Origin: Prosthecobacter vanneervenii
Lineage (GTDB): Bacteria; Verrucomicrobiota; Verrucomicrobiia; Verrucomicrobiales; Verrucomicrobiaceae
Reading direction: 5' to 3'
Length of the DNA stretch: 64,000 nucleotides
Assembly: GCF_014203095.1 (NCBI RefSeq)
Contig: NZ_JACHIG010000012.1
Coordinates: 124,001-188,000 of the forward strand
Shown in pieces: positions 1 to 7,764 of this stretch. Both the position numbers and the translations under genes were made by a program. Below the pieces are notes generated by a model, which did no database searches, was not told where the DNA came from, and worked only from the letters and a program-made list of their open reading frames with translations. Each line of letters opens with the position of its first letter. The stretch's first letter is position 1.

Positions 1-238
1 TCTGGTTGCGCTGGCTGAAGTCGAGCTTGAGCACGGAGGCGATGACCTTGTCGAGATAGGCTTTCCGCTTCGACTCCGAGAGGTTTTCATCCTCCAGCCA
101 CGGGGCCTCGGCCATCAGCGCCAGAGTCTTTTCCGGTGAAAAGACCGAGTCCTCCGTGACCCACATGACCACGCCCACTCCGGCCCACACGAGGACGAGA
201 AAAGCGGCGATCTGGAGCCAGAAGCGTTGGAGCGGCAT
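1..238 (-). CDS. Membrane-anchored protein of unknown function, 3' end outside the window
   Basis: The frame is open from an ATG at 238 to the window edge (79 codons) with no stop. Residues about 5-26 form one hydrophobic segment, followed by a charged, probably periplasmic part containing SVFSPEKTLALMAEAPW. The start lies 7 nt after the murJ stop, so it is very likely cotranscribed with murJ. I do not recognise the family. The reading frame and operon position are seen directly; export of the C-terminal part is inferred. Confidence 0.7.
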   Translation of the reverse strand, partial: MPLQRFWLQIAAFLVLVWAGVGVVMWVTEDSVFSPEKTLALMAEAPWLEDENLSESKRKAYLDKVIASVLKLDFSQRNQ

Positions 239-244
239 GATCCG

Positions 245-1915
245 CTACTTTTTGCCAAAGCGGCGGCCTAGCAACGAGAGAAATTCCCCGGCTTCCTCCA
301 CCTTGAGGATTTTGGTGACAGCAAAATACGCTGCGGCAGAGGCGGCAATGCTGATGCCCAGCGTGGCGCAGCGCAGCACAAACTGGAGATGCGCCCAGTC
401 GGACATGATGCTGCTCTTGGCGGCGATGCAGATGGCAGACATGGCCGCGATGCCCACCAGCAGCCTGCCGAGCGATTGCATGAGCGGACCCGTTTCGAGA
501 CCGGAGGCAAATTTGCGCATGCAGAGGTAGAGCGTGAGGAAATTGAGCGAGAGCCCCACCGCCGTGGCCCAGGCCAGCGCGGTGTGGTCCCAGTGGAAAA
601 CAAAGACGGTGATGGAGTTCACCGTGGCGGTGAAGACGATGACGCCGATGCTGACCACCATGGGAATGAAGCGGCGGTTGATGGTGTAAAACGCAGGCTG
701 CAGCACCTTGATGGCAGCGTAGAAGATGAGACCAAAGGCGTAGGCCTGCAGCGGTGCCGCGGTGTTGCGCACGTCCGAGGCGTTGAATTTCCCATGCTCG
801 AAAATCACGGAGATGATTTCCTCTGAAAGCAGCGTAAGGCCCACGGCGCAGGGCAGTGTTAGGAAGAGCACCAGACGCAGCCCCTTGGCCAGCGCGCCAC
901 GGAAGGCGGGGGTAATTCCATCGGTGGCCAGGCGCGACAGCATGGGCAGCGTGACGGTGGCCACGGCCACGCCAAACAGGCCCAGCGGCAGCTGCTGCAG
1001 ACGCTGCGCATTGGCCAGCCAGGCGAGAGATTTTTCATGCCCGTCGGTATAGGAGGCGAAGATGGAGTTGAGCAGCACCGCCACCTGCGTGCCGCTGGCG
1101 GCCAGCATGGAGGGCCACATGAGGTGCAGCACCTCCTTCACAGCCGGGTCTTTGCAGCCGAAGTCGAAACGGAAGCGGAAGCCCACACGACGCAGCGAAG
1201 GAAGCTGAATGCCGAGCTGCATCACACCGCCGATCAGCGTGCCGATGGCGAAGCCGGTGAGGCCCTTGTCGGTGACGTGGCCATGGCGGAACCCGGGATC
1301 AATGATCCACGCCAGCACCACGCCGCCAACAATGCAGCCGAGATTAAAAAATGCCGAGGCCACGGCAGGGATGAAAAAGACCTTCTTCGAATTCAGCATG
1401 CCCATGACCAGCGCCGTGACGGACACCAGCGCGATGAAGGGGTACATGATCTGCGCCAGCCAGGTGCCGAGCACCTTGGCCTCCTCGCTCAGACCCGGCG
1501 TCAGGATGCGGAAAAGGATGGGTGCCAGCGCCACACCCGCAATGGCCACGAGCGTCATGAACCACATGGAGAGGGAGATCATCTTGCGCCCGAGCACCCA
1601 CGCGGCCTCGTCGCCCTCAGTCTTCATCTTCTTGGAGAAGGTGGTGACAAAGGCCGTGGAGAGAGCGCCTTCGGCAAAGAGATCTCGCAGCATGTTCGGC
1701 GTGCGGAAGGCGGCGGTGAAGATGCCGGTGTAGGCGGAGCCGAAGAAGCCATTCAGCATCTGGTCACGCACCAACCCGAGCACGCGGCTGCACAGGATGG
1801 CAATGGAGACCACGCCGGTGGAGCGGGCCGTGGCACCGGTCTCCGGCTTGGCGGCCGCTGGGCTGGCCTCCGGTTTGCCTTCTTTCATCGGCTCTGATGG
1901 AGATGCGTCATTCAT
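245..1915 (-). CDS. murJ: Lipid II flippase MurJ (MviN family)
   Basis: This polytopic inner-membrane protein of 556 residues should flip undecaprenyl-linked lipid II to the periplasmic face for peptidoglycan synthesis. After an Ala/Pro/Glu-rich extension of about 30 residues comes the family signature SRVLGLVRD (43-51), then the FRTPNMLRDLFAEGALSTAF block typical of MurJ, and about 14 hydrophobic segments. The length is slightly above the usual 510-550 because of the extension. It is followed 7 nt later by a small membrane protein gene, suggesting an operon. Family assignment is secure; no unusual residues were noticed. Confidence 0.96.
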   Translation of the reverse strand: MNDASPSEPMKEGKPEASPAAAKPETGATARSTGVVSIAILCSRVLGLVRDQMLNGFFGSAYTGIFTAAFRTPNMLRDLFAEGALSTAFVTTFSKKMKTEGDEAAWVLGRKMISLSMWFMTLVAIAGVALAPILFRILTPGLSEEAKVLGTWLAQIMYPFIALVSVTALVMGMLNSKKVFFIPAVASAFFNLGCIVGGVVLAWIIDPGFRHGHVTDKGLTGFAIGTLIGGVMQLGIQLPSLRRVGFRFRFDFGCKDPAVKEVLHLMWPSMLAASGTQVAVLLNSIFASYTDGHEKSLAWLANAQRLQQLPLGLFGVAVATVTLPMLSRLATDGITPAFRGALAKGLRLVLFLTLPCAVGLTLLSEEIISVIFEHGKFNASDVRNTAAPLQAYAFGLIFYAAIKVLQPAFYTINRRFIPMVVSIGVIVFTATVNSITVFVFHWDHTALAWATAVGLSLNFLTLYLCMRKFASGLETGPLMQSLGRLLVGIAAMSAICIAAKSSIMSDWAHLQFVLRCATLGISIAASAAAYFAVTKILKVEEAGEFLSLLGRRFGKK

Positions 1916-1962
1916 GTGAGTGTGATGCGTGATTCAAACTGGGCGTATGGACCAAGCGCGGA

Positions 1963-2110
1963 TTTGGAGTGCGGCTGCGCAGTGAGGAACGAACGAAGCT
2001 GCCGCTTTCGAGCGTCTCGTGGTGGCGCGGGGTCTGGGGAATGCGCATGCCGTCCGGCCTGCGGAAAGCGGTGGCTGCGCTCGTCCCTCGCTTCGCGACC
2101 GCACTCCAAA
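1963..2110. repeat. 148-bp imperfect palindromic intergenic repeat
   Basis: The left arm begins TTTGGAGTGCGGCTGCGCAG. The right arm, read on the other strand, begins TTTGGAGTGCGGTCGCGAAG, and the match continues inward for about 50 bp per arm (…GCCGCTTTC…). It fills most of the gap between murJ and the Sua5-type gene. Decayed half copies occur at 29441-29479 and 30377-30432. It encodes nothing recognisable, so a REP/BIME-like or non-autonomous element is inferred. Confidence 0.8.
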
Positions 2111-2186
2111 GGGCTGCCGCCACTTGCGCTGCGATTGGAACGAAGTTCGTGAGGTCATCGAAGATGTGGAAGGGAGGACGGCGGCA

Positions 2187-3227
2187 CTACACCCGGCGGC
2201 TGGCGCGGCGCAGCTTGTCCATCATGGCGATTCCCATGCCATGTTCATGCAACGGTTCTGCAATGATTTCGTCCACGCCCAGCTTGTCCAGCGCGCGCAA
2301 CACATAGAAAAAGCGCACGGCTGCCTCCGGGAGCTTGCCGTTGCCGGGGCTGAGCATCATGACTTCCTCCCAGTCGCAGAGATTGAGGTAGCCGTCCTTT
2401 TCTTCGCCACGATAGCTCATGAGGGCGTAGCGCTTGCCCTCTTCAGGAATGAAATCATCCGGGCTCTCCAGCAGGCGCAACGGCGTCTTGGGAGCGTAAT
2501 GGGAGGCCAGCTGGCCGGGAGCAGCGGTGGCTTCATCCACCACCGTGCGCGTGGCCTGTCGCACTTTGCCGTAGGCTTTCAGATCTTCCGGGGTGATGGG
2601 ACCGGGGCGCACGATGTCGATGAACATCTTGGGGCTGCCGGGCTCGATCTTGATGATGGTGGACTCCAGGCCAAACATGCACGCTCCTGCATCCACGATG
2701 AGGTGGATGCGCCCATCCAGCTCTGCCTGCACAGCGCTGGCGGAGGTGGGGCTGATGGAGCCGAAGCGGTTGGCGCTGGGCGCAGCGAGAGGTTTGCCCA
2801 AAGCGGTGATGACGCGGCGGAAGATGGGATTGGAGCTGACGCGCACGGCCACGGTGGGCAGACCGGCGGTCACGAGATCCGGCACGATGGGCTTCTTCGG
2901 CAGCAGGATGGTCAGCGGGCCGGGCCAGAAGCGCTCGACCATCTTTTTCAGCGTCGCGGAGATCTCCGGCGGCACATCGGCCACGAGGTCGAGCTGGTCC
3001 TTGCTGGCCAGATGCACGATGAGCGGATCAAAACTGGGGCGCTCCTTGGCCTCAAAAATCTTGGCCACAGCGGCGGCATCCAGCGCATTGGCCGCGAGGC
3101 CATACACCGTCTCCGTGGGCAGCGCCACGACTTCGCCCTCCCGCAGCAGGCGCACGGCTTCATCCACCGCCTGGTGCATGAGCGGAGGCTGGTCAGTGGG
3201 GAGGACGGCTGTGACGTAGGAGGACAT
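2187..3227 (-). CDS. tsaC: L-threonylcarbamoyladenylate synthase, Sua5 type
   Basis: The enzyme makes threonylcarbamoyl-AMP from threonine, bicarbonate and ATP for the t6A37 modification of ANN-decoding tRNAs in the cytoplasm. The YrdC domain occupies about residues 15-205, with LPTETVYGLAANA, the KERPSFDPLIVH motif and a SANRFGSISPTSA block. The linker motif SHYAPKTPLRLL precedes a Sua5 C-terminal domain. At 346 residues it fits the long Sua5 form and not the short YrdC/TsaC form. It stands alone, with an A/T-rich gap separating it from folE2. Confidence 0.95.
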   Translation of the reverse strand: MSSYVTAVLPTDQPPLMHQAVDEAVRLLREGEVVALPTETVYGLAANALDAAAVAKIFEAKERPSFDPLIVHLASKDQLDLVADVPPEISATLKKMVERFWPGPLTILLPKKPIVPDLVTAGLPTVAVRVSSNPIFRRVITALGKPLAAPSANRFGSISPTSASAVQAELDGRIHLIVDAGACMFGLESTIIKIEPGSPKMFIDIVRPGPITPEDLKAYGKVRQATRTVVDEATAAPGQLASHYAPKTPLRLLESPDDFIPEEGKRYALMSYRGEEKDGYLNLCDWEEVMMLSPGNGKLPEAAVRFFYVLRALDKLGVDEIIAEPLHEHGMGIAMMDKLRRASRRV

Positions 3228-3375
3228 GAGAGGAAGTGAAAGATGAAGACTGAAAGATAAAAACTAAAAGGGTTCGAGAGCGGGTGATCGAGGCAGAACG
3301 ATGCTTAGATTTCAGCTTTTATCTTTTAGTTTTCCGAACGCGTGAAGACTCCCATGACGGCAAAGCATGCCACCC

Positions 3376-4170
3376 TCACTTCGCCGAAGGCGCAGCGCCT
3401 CCTTCAATCATCGCCCACGCGTTGTGATTGTGGATGGATTCGTAGTTTTCAGCCTCCACACGGAACCAGGTGATGCGTGGATGCGCCTTGGCCTTCACGG
3501 CCACATTGCGCACGAGGTCCTCAACGAACACTGGGTTGTCGTAGGCGGCTTCAGTCACGTGCTTTTCATCCGGGCGTTTCAGGATGCTGTACAATTCGCT
3601 GCTGGCGCTGGACTCCACGAGCTCCAGCAGGTCCTCGATCCAGATGGGATCACTGAAGCGCACGGCCAGAGTCACGGTGCCGCGCTGATTGTGCGCGCCA
3701 CGGGCGCTGATGGCCTTGGAGCAGGGGCAGAGCGTGGTCACAGGCACCTCCACGGTCAGGACAAAGTCGGTCTTCTCCTTGTCGGCGTTCACTTCAAAGA
3801 TGACGCCGTAATCCAGCAGGCCTTCGGCACCGGAGACGGGTGCCTTCTTGGAGCGGAAGTAGGGGAACTTCATCTCCACATGCGCCTTGTCGGCATGGAG
3901 CTTTTTCATCAGCTCCTTTGGCATGGCCACGATGTTGGAGACAGTGAGCTCCTTGCCATGGGCATGCAGCACCTCCACAAAACGGCTCATGTGGGTGCCT
4001 TTGAAATGATGCGGGAGATCGACGGCGAGGGAGACGGTGGCGACAGTGTGCTGCACAGCGGCATCTCGGTCGCGAATGCTCAAAGGGAAGCGCAGACTGC
4101 GCACACCGACGCGGTCGATGGGCAGTTGGCGGTCATCACGTTCGTTTTGCGTGTCGGAAAGTGCGGGCAT
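3376..4170 (-). CDS. folE2: GTP cyclohydrolase FolE2 (type IB)
   Basis: FolE2 converts GTP to 7,8-dihydroneopterin triphosphate, the first step toward folate and queuosine-type deazaguanines. The family metal-binding signature LCPCSKAIS is present with Cys148 and Cys150, followed by RGAHNQRG; SRFVEVLHAHG (62-72) is another conserved block. At 264 residues it has the usual length. Neighbours are ribosomal genes upstream on the same strand, with a gap of about 90 nt, so cotranscription with rpsR is possible but not shown. No FolE1 is seen in the window. Confidence 0.95.
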   Translation of the reverse strand: MPALSDTQNERDDRQLPIDRVGVRSLRFPLSIRDRDAAVQHTVATVSLAVDLPHHFKGTHMSRFVEVLHAHGKELTVSNIVAMPKELMKKLHADKAHVEMKFPYFRSKKAPVSGAEGLLDYGVIFEVNADKEKTDFVLTVEVPVTTLCPCSKAISARGAHNQRGTVTLAVRFSDPIWIEDLLELVESSASSELYSILKRPDEKHVTEAAYDNPVFVEDLVRNVAVKAKAHPRITWFRVEAENYESIHNHNAWAMIEGGAAPSAK

Positions 4171-4259
4171 GGGCTGGAAATAGAACTTCCCACTGCCGCG
4201 GTGTGCAACAGTGGGAAGCAGATCAGGAGAAACCCTTCACGGGTGTGACGTCCGGCAGA

Positions 4260-4499
4260 TCAGGGCAGGAGGTTGACGGCGCGGGAGCGCTTGACCTCAC
4301 GCACGACCTTGCGGTGCAGCCAGGCAGGAAGACCGGTGATGCGGCGGGGGATGAGCTTGCCGGATTCGGTGGTGAAACGGGCAAGGATCTCAGGATTGGT
4401 GTAAACGATCTTTTCCACCGGGATGTCCACACGGCGGCGCGGCATCTTGCGATTGGCGCGGCGGAAGTTGGACATGCGTTCTTTGGTCTTCGGTTGCAT
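4260..4499 (-). CDS. rpsR: 30S ribosomal protein bS18
   Basis: This 79-residue basic protein contains the S18 core: DIPVEKIVYTNPEILARF, then GKLIPRRITGLPAWLHRKV and a C-terminal REVKRSRAVNLLP. It is a component of the 30S platform that binds bS6 and 16S rRNA. The gene lies directly downstream of rpmG on the same strand (18 nt apart), giving an rpmG-rpsR pair. The tract TGLPAWLHRK replaces the more common TGTCAKHQRK, a normal lineage variation. Confidence 0.95.
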   Translation of the reverse strand: MQPKTKERMSNFRRANRKMPRRRVDIPVEKIVYTNPEILARFTTESGKLIPRRITGLPAWLHRKVVREVKRSRAVNLLP

Positions 4500-4517
4500 G
4501 GCAGTCTTGGGTAAAAA

Positions 4518-4691
4518 TTAGCGAATTTCGCGGTGAAGGGTGCGCTTCTTCATGAAGTGATTGAACTTCACCTTCTCAAGACGGCCGGGGGTGCGGACGC
4601 TCTTTTTGTTGCGCGTGGTCACGTAGCGGGAGGGCGGCATTCCTGCGGCCTTGGCTTCCGTGCATTCCAGTGTGATGATTTCTCGCGGCAT
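4518..4691 (-). CDS. rpmG: 50S ribosomal protein bL33
   Basis: The 57-residue product begins MPREIITLECTEAK and contains SRYVTTRNKKSVRTPGRLEK and a C-terminal FMKKRTLHREIR, which is the bL33 pattern. Only one cysteine is present, so this is the zinc-independent form without paired CxxC motifs. It lies 23 nt downstream of the DksA-like gene and 18 nt upstream of rpsR, so the three genes may share a transcript. Confidence 0.93.
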   Translation of the reverse strand: MPREIITLECTEAKAAGMPPSRYVTTRNKKSVRTPGRLEKVKFNHFMKKRTLHREIR

Positions 4692-4714
4692 AAATTTGGG
4701 GCGCGGAGATTAGG

Positions 4715-5788
4715 TCACTCCTTGGAGAAGTCAAGCGATTCGCCTGAGTTGTTGTTATTGGAGCTCGGAATCGTGTCGTCCTCGTCCTTTTCGTCGTCGG
4801 AGGCGTCGTCCGCGCTGTCCAGTCCGAAGAGGGAGTGCACCGGGCGGCTCCAGCGGCCGCTCATCTGGTTGCGCTCCAGCTTTTCCTGGTAGGCGACGGA
4901 GAAGCGGGCGAAGGGCATGGCCTCCAGGCGCTCTTCCGGGATCTTGACGCCAGTTCCTTCGCACACGCCGTAGGTGCCGGTTTCGATGCGCTTGAGGGCT
5001 TCGTTGATCTCATAGAGGGCGTCCTGTTCCTTGCCGAGGAGGCTGAGGGCGAAGTCGCGGTCATAGGCATCGCTGCCGGCATCTGCCTGATGCATGCCGA
5101 AGGCGGAGGCGTCGCCGTTTTCATTGCGGATGGTTTCGCTGGCCACGCCTTCAATGGAGTTGAGGTAGGCGTCGCGCAGCTCCACGAGGCGCTGCTTCTG
5201 CTTCTTGAGGAAGGGGGTCATCTTCACCGGGCCCTTGGCGATCTCGATAGTGATGCCTTCGTCCTCACCGCGGTTCACGCGGGAGCGCGGGGTGCCGCCG
5301 GTGGCGCCACGGGGCATGGAGACCTGGGGAGTTTTGGTGGCGGGCTTTTCAGCCTTGGCAGGAGCCTTCTTGGCAGGAGCGGGGGCGGGCGCAGGAGCCG
5401 GGGCCGGGGCTGCCTTGGCGACAGGCTTCTCGGCCTTGGCCGGTGCGGGCTTCACAGGAGCGGCGGCTTTGGCAGGAGCGGCCTTCTTGGCCGGGGCTGC
5501 AGCCTTGGCGGGTGCGGCTTTCTTGGCAGGTGCCGCCTTCTTTGCAGGGGCGGCGGCTTTCTTGGCGGGAGCTTTTTTGGCGGCGGGTTTCTTCACAGGC
5601 TTGGGATCGGGTTTCTTGGGGGCGGGCTTTTTCGGCGCCGCTTTTTGAGAAAGGGGTTTGCTTTTGGCCTTCACCGCCGGCTTGGCGGGGGCTGGTTTGC
5701 TCTTCGACTTCACCACCGTGGCTGGAGCTTTTTTCGCGGGCTTGGCGGCGGGCTTTTTAACTGCGGGTTTCTTGGATTTCGCAGGCAT
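4715..5788 (-). CDS. DksA/TraR-like protein with histone-H1-like Lys/Ala/Pro N-terminal tail
   Basis: The first ~145 of 357 residues are almost only Lys, Ala and Pro in repeats such as APAKKAAPAKA, resembling the tails of bacterial histone-H1-like proteins. A linker leads to a DksA/TraR-like region (~190-310) with a predicted coiled coil, FALSLLGKEQDALYEI and ALKRIETGTYGVCEGTG. DksA normally has four zinc cysteines. Here only Cys276 remains, and the later pair is lost in MPFARFSVAYQEKLE. The C-terminus is acidic with an Asn run. Such proteins could bind both DNA and RNA polymerase, but that is inference. Confidence 0.8.
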   Translation of the reverse strand: MPAKSKKPAVKKPAAKPAKKAPATVVKSKSKPAPAKPAVKAKSKPLSQKAAPKKPAPKKPDPKPVKKPAAKKAPAKKAAAPAKKAAPAKKAAPAKAAAPAKKAAPAKAAAPVKPAPAKAEKPVAKAAPAPAPAPAPAPAKKAPAKAEKPATKTPQVSMPRGATGGTPRSRVNRGEDEGITIEIAKGPVKMTPFLKKQKQRLVELRDAYLNSIEGVASETIRNENGDASAFGMHQADAGSDAYDRDFALSLLGKEQDALYEINEALKRIETGTYGVCEGTGVKIPEERLEAMPFARFSVAYQEKLERNQMSGRWSRPVHSLFGLDSADDASDDEKDEDDTIPSSNNNNSGESLDFSKE

Positions 5789-6001
5789 GACTTTGACGGT
5801 GTTGGGTTAGTCGATGAACATCTCCTGTCACAGCCCCCGTTGCGCAAGGGGTGGAAAAAGAGGCGCGGATTCTGGCTGCGGTTGCCATTTCACGCAACCA
5901 GTATTCCAACGCCGCCCCAAGGTTCACGTTTCAGGCAGGATGGGCATCTTGTGGCATGTGGCCGGTTGCGCCACCGGGGAGACAGGGCTTACTCTGGGCG
6001 C

Positions 6002-6385
6002 ATGAATGCCGAGCCTCCCCCCAGTTCCGTGCTTTCCAGCCTCTGGCTGCAGATCCGCGCCGTTCTCGATCTGGTGCTGGATCTCTCCTTCCAGCGCTTT
6101 GTGACCCCGCGCCTGGTGCGCATGCTCTACGTGCTGAGCCTGCTGGCGGCGGCCTTCTACGCCTTCAGCTACATGTTCAGCGGGTTTAAAAACGGCACCT
6201 TCACCGGTCTTTTCCAGATGGCCACAGCCCCGCTGGCCTTTCTGCTCTACCTCATTGTGGCCCGCGTCACCGTGGAGCTGATCCTGGCCATCTTCCGCAT
6301 CGCCGACCACCTGGCGCCCAGGCCGGATGAGCCCGGGGCCAGGCCGCCGGTGAAGCCGGGGAATTTCACCGACCCGGTGAGGTAG
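6002..6385 (+). CDS. DUF4282-family small membrane protein
   Basis: Starting at the ATG at 6002, the product has 127 residues with two strong membrane segments (about 42-62 and 73-95, with MYVLSLLAAAFYAFSYMF-like and MATAPLAFLLYLIVARV-like sequence). These are flanked by an N-terminal FQRFVTPRLVR stretch and a Pro/Arg-rich cytoplasmic tail. The layout and the LxARVxVELxLAIFRI ending match DUF4282, whose function is unknown. The frame stays open upstream as an overlap with the DksA-like gene on the other strand. The ATG at 6002 is preferred because the protein begins cleanly there. Confidence 0.75.
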   Translation: MNAEPPPSSVLSSLWLQIRAVLDLVLDLSFQRFVTPRLVRMLYVLSLLAAAFYAFSYMFSGFKNGTFTGLFQMATAPLAFLLYLIVARVTVELILAIFRIADHLAPRPDEPGARPPVKPGNFTDPVR

Positions 6386-6418
6386 GATCTTGAGGGTGGT
6401 TGCCTCTGATGCGCGACT

Positions 6419-6436
6419 TTGTGAAATTTTTCACAA
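6419..6436. promoter_or_regulatory. Perfect 18-bp palindrome upstream of nuoH
   Basis: TTGTGAAA-TT-TTTCACAA is a perfect inverted repeat with 8-bp arms, 8 nt upstream of a possible -35 box. Its position and symmetry suggest a dimeric repressor or activator site. It contains half-sites resembling TGTGA/TCACA. The regulator is unknown. Confidence 0.55.
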
Positions 6437-6443
6437 ATTGCGG

Positions 6444-6471
6444 TTGCCGCCCCCGGCTGCACCCTGATAAT
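6444..6471 (+). promoter_or_regulatory. Possible sigma70-type promoter for nuoH
   Basis: TTGCCG (6444-6449) and GATAAT (6466-6471) are separated by 16 bp. The -10 box ends only 10 nt before the nuoH ATG and no Shine-Dalgarno sequence is present. The message would therefore be nearly leaderless if this promoter is used. Confidence 0.35.
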
Positions 6472-6481
6472 CGACCTGCCG

Positions 6482-7684
6482 ATGTACACTCCCATGCTCG
6501 CTACTTTTGATCTCATTGCGCTCGCCGCCTCGGTGGGGAAGATCGTTTTTCTGACTTTCCTGGTCATCCTGCCGCTGGTGTCCATCGCCGTTTACTTTGA
6601 GCGACGCATCTCCGCCGTGATCCAGGACCGCGTGGGCCCGAACCGCGTGGGCGTGCCGCTGACGCTGTTTGGCTTCAAGAAAGACTGGCAGCCCTTCGGC
6701 ATCGGTGGTCTGGCCCAGGCCGCGGCAGACGGCCTCAAGTTCATCCTGAAAGAGGACTTTGTGCCGAAAAACGTGCGCACTTTTTACTACTGGCTGGCCC
6801 CCTGCCTCACCGTGGTGCCCGCGCTGCTCACCTGTGTGGTACTGCCCTTTGGCAGCGAGCTGAATCTCTCCTTCCTTGGTCTGGCCGAGCCGATCAAGCT
6901 GGTGATCGCCGACCTCAGCGTGGGTCCGCTTTTCACTTTTGCCATCGCCTCCATCGGCGTGTACGGCATCGTGCTGGCAGGCTGGTCTTCCAACTCCAAA
7001 TATCCCTTCCTCGGCGGTGTGCGCGCCAGCGCGCAGATGATCTCGTATGAGATGTCCCTCGGCCTTTCCATCATCCCGGTGCTGATGATCTTCGGCGAGC
7101 TGAACCTGACCAAGATGTCCGCCTTCCAGGATGCCAATGGCTGGCTGCTGCTGCCCTTCTGGGGCGAGGGCCTCACGCTCTCCCGCTGGGTGCTGCTCAT
7201 CCCCATCGTCATCTCCTTCGTAATCTTCACCGTCTCCATGTTTGCCGAGACGAACCGCCTGCCCTTTGACCTGGCGGAGTGCGAAACGGAACTCGTGGCC
7301 GGCTACCACACCGAGTACAGCTCCATGAAGTTCGCCCTCTTCTTCATGGGCGAATATGCCGCGATGATCATCGGCTCCGGCATGGCGGTCACGCTCTTCC
7401 TCGGCGGCTGGAGCATCCCCTTCTGGCCTTATCTGGAAAAGGTCATCCCGCTGCAGCTGCACTACACCCCCGGCACCACGCCCTTCTACACCGGCCTGCT
7501 GCACATGGGCACGTTCTTTGCCAAGGTGTTCCTTTTCATCGTCTTCTTCATCGTCATCCGCTGGACGCTGCCCCGCTTCCGCTTTGACCAGCTCATGGCC
7601 CTGGGCTGGAAGGTCTTCTTTGAGCTGGCGCTGGCGAATGTCTTCCTCACCGCCGTGCTCATGTGGTGGTTTCCGCTGAAGTAA
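6482..7684 (+). CDS. nuoH: NADH-quinone oxidoreductase subunit H
   Basis: NuoH is the membrane-arm subunit of complex I that helps form the quinone site and couples to proton translocation. The signatures ERRISAVIQDRVGPNRVG (40-57) and ECETELVAGYHTEYSSMKFALF are intact, and about eight membrane segments are present. At 400 residues it is slightly longer than the usual 330-350, with additions near the periplasmic loop around GTTPFYTGLLH. No other nuo gene lies in the window, so the gene is separated from its complex. It could be a second, lone copy. Confidence 0.95.
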   Translation: MYTPMLATFDLIALAASVGKIVFLTFLVILPLVSIAVYFERRISAVIQDRVGPNRVGVPLTLFGFKKDWQPFGIGGLAQAAADGLKFILKEDFVPKNVRTFYYWLAPCLTVVPALLTCVVLPFGSELNLSFLGLAEPIKLVIADLSVGPLFTFAIASIGVYGIVLAGWSSNSKYPFLGGVRASAQMISYEMSLGLSIIPVLMIFGELNLTKMSAFQDANGWLLLPFWGEGLTLSRWVLLIPIVISFVIFTVSMFAETNRLPFDLAECETELVAGYHTEYSSMKFALFFMGEYAAMIIGSGMAVTLFLGGWSIPFWPYLEKVIPLQLHYTPGTTPFYTGLLHMGTFFAKVFLFIVFFIVIRWTLPRFRFDQLMALGWKVFFELALANVFLTAVLMWWFPLK

Positions 7685-7764
7685 TTTCGCGCCCCCAAGC
7701 CTTTTGGCAGCAGAACCATGCAGATGATCTGCTCTGATCAGGCGAACCTGACAGCGCAGGCCAA

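Noticed and set aside
3228..3375. A/T-rich AAAGATAAAAACTAAAAG-like and CTTTTATCTTTTAG segments between folE2 and tsaC
   Set aside because: They look like an inverted repeat and possible terminator, but alignment is imperfect and no stable stem with a U-run is clear.
4835..6001. Upstream extension of the DUF4282 frame
   Set aside because: The long N-terminal part is the mirror of the Lys/Ala-rich DksA-like gene; the real protein starts at 6002.
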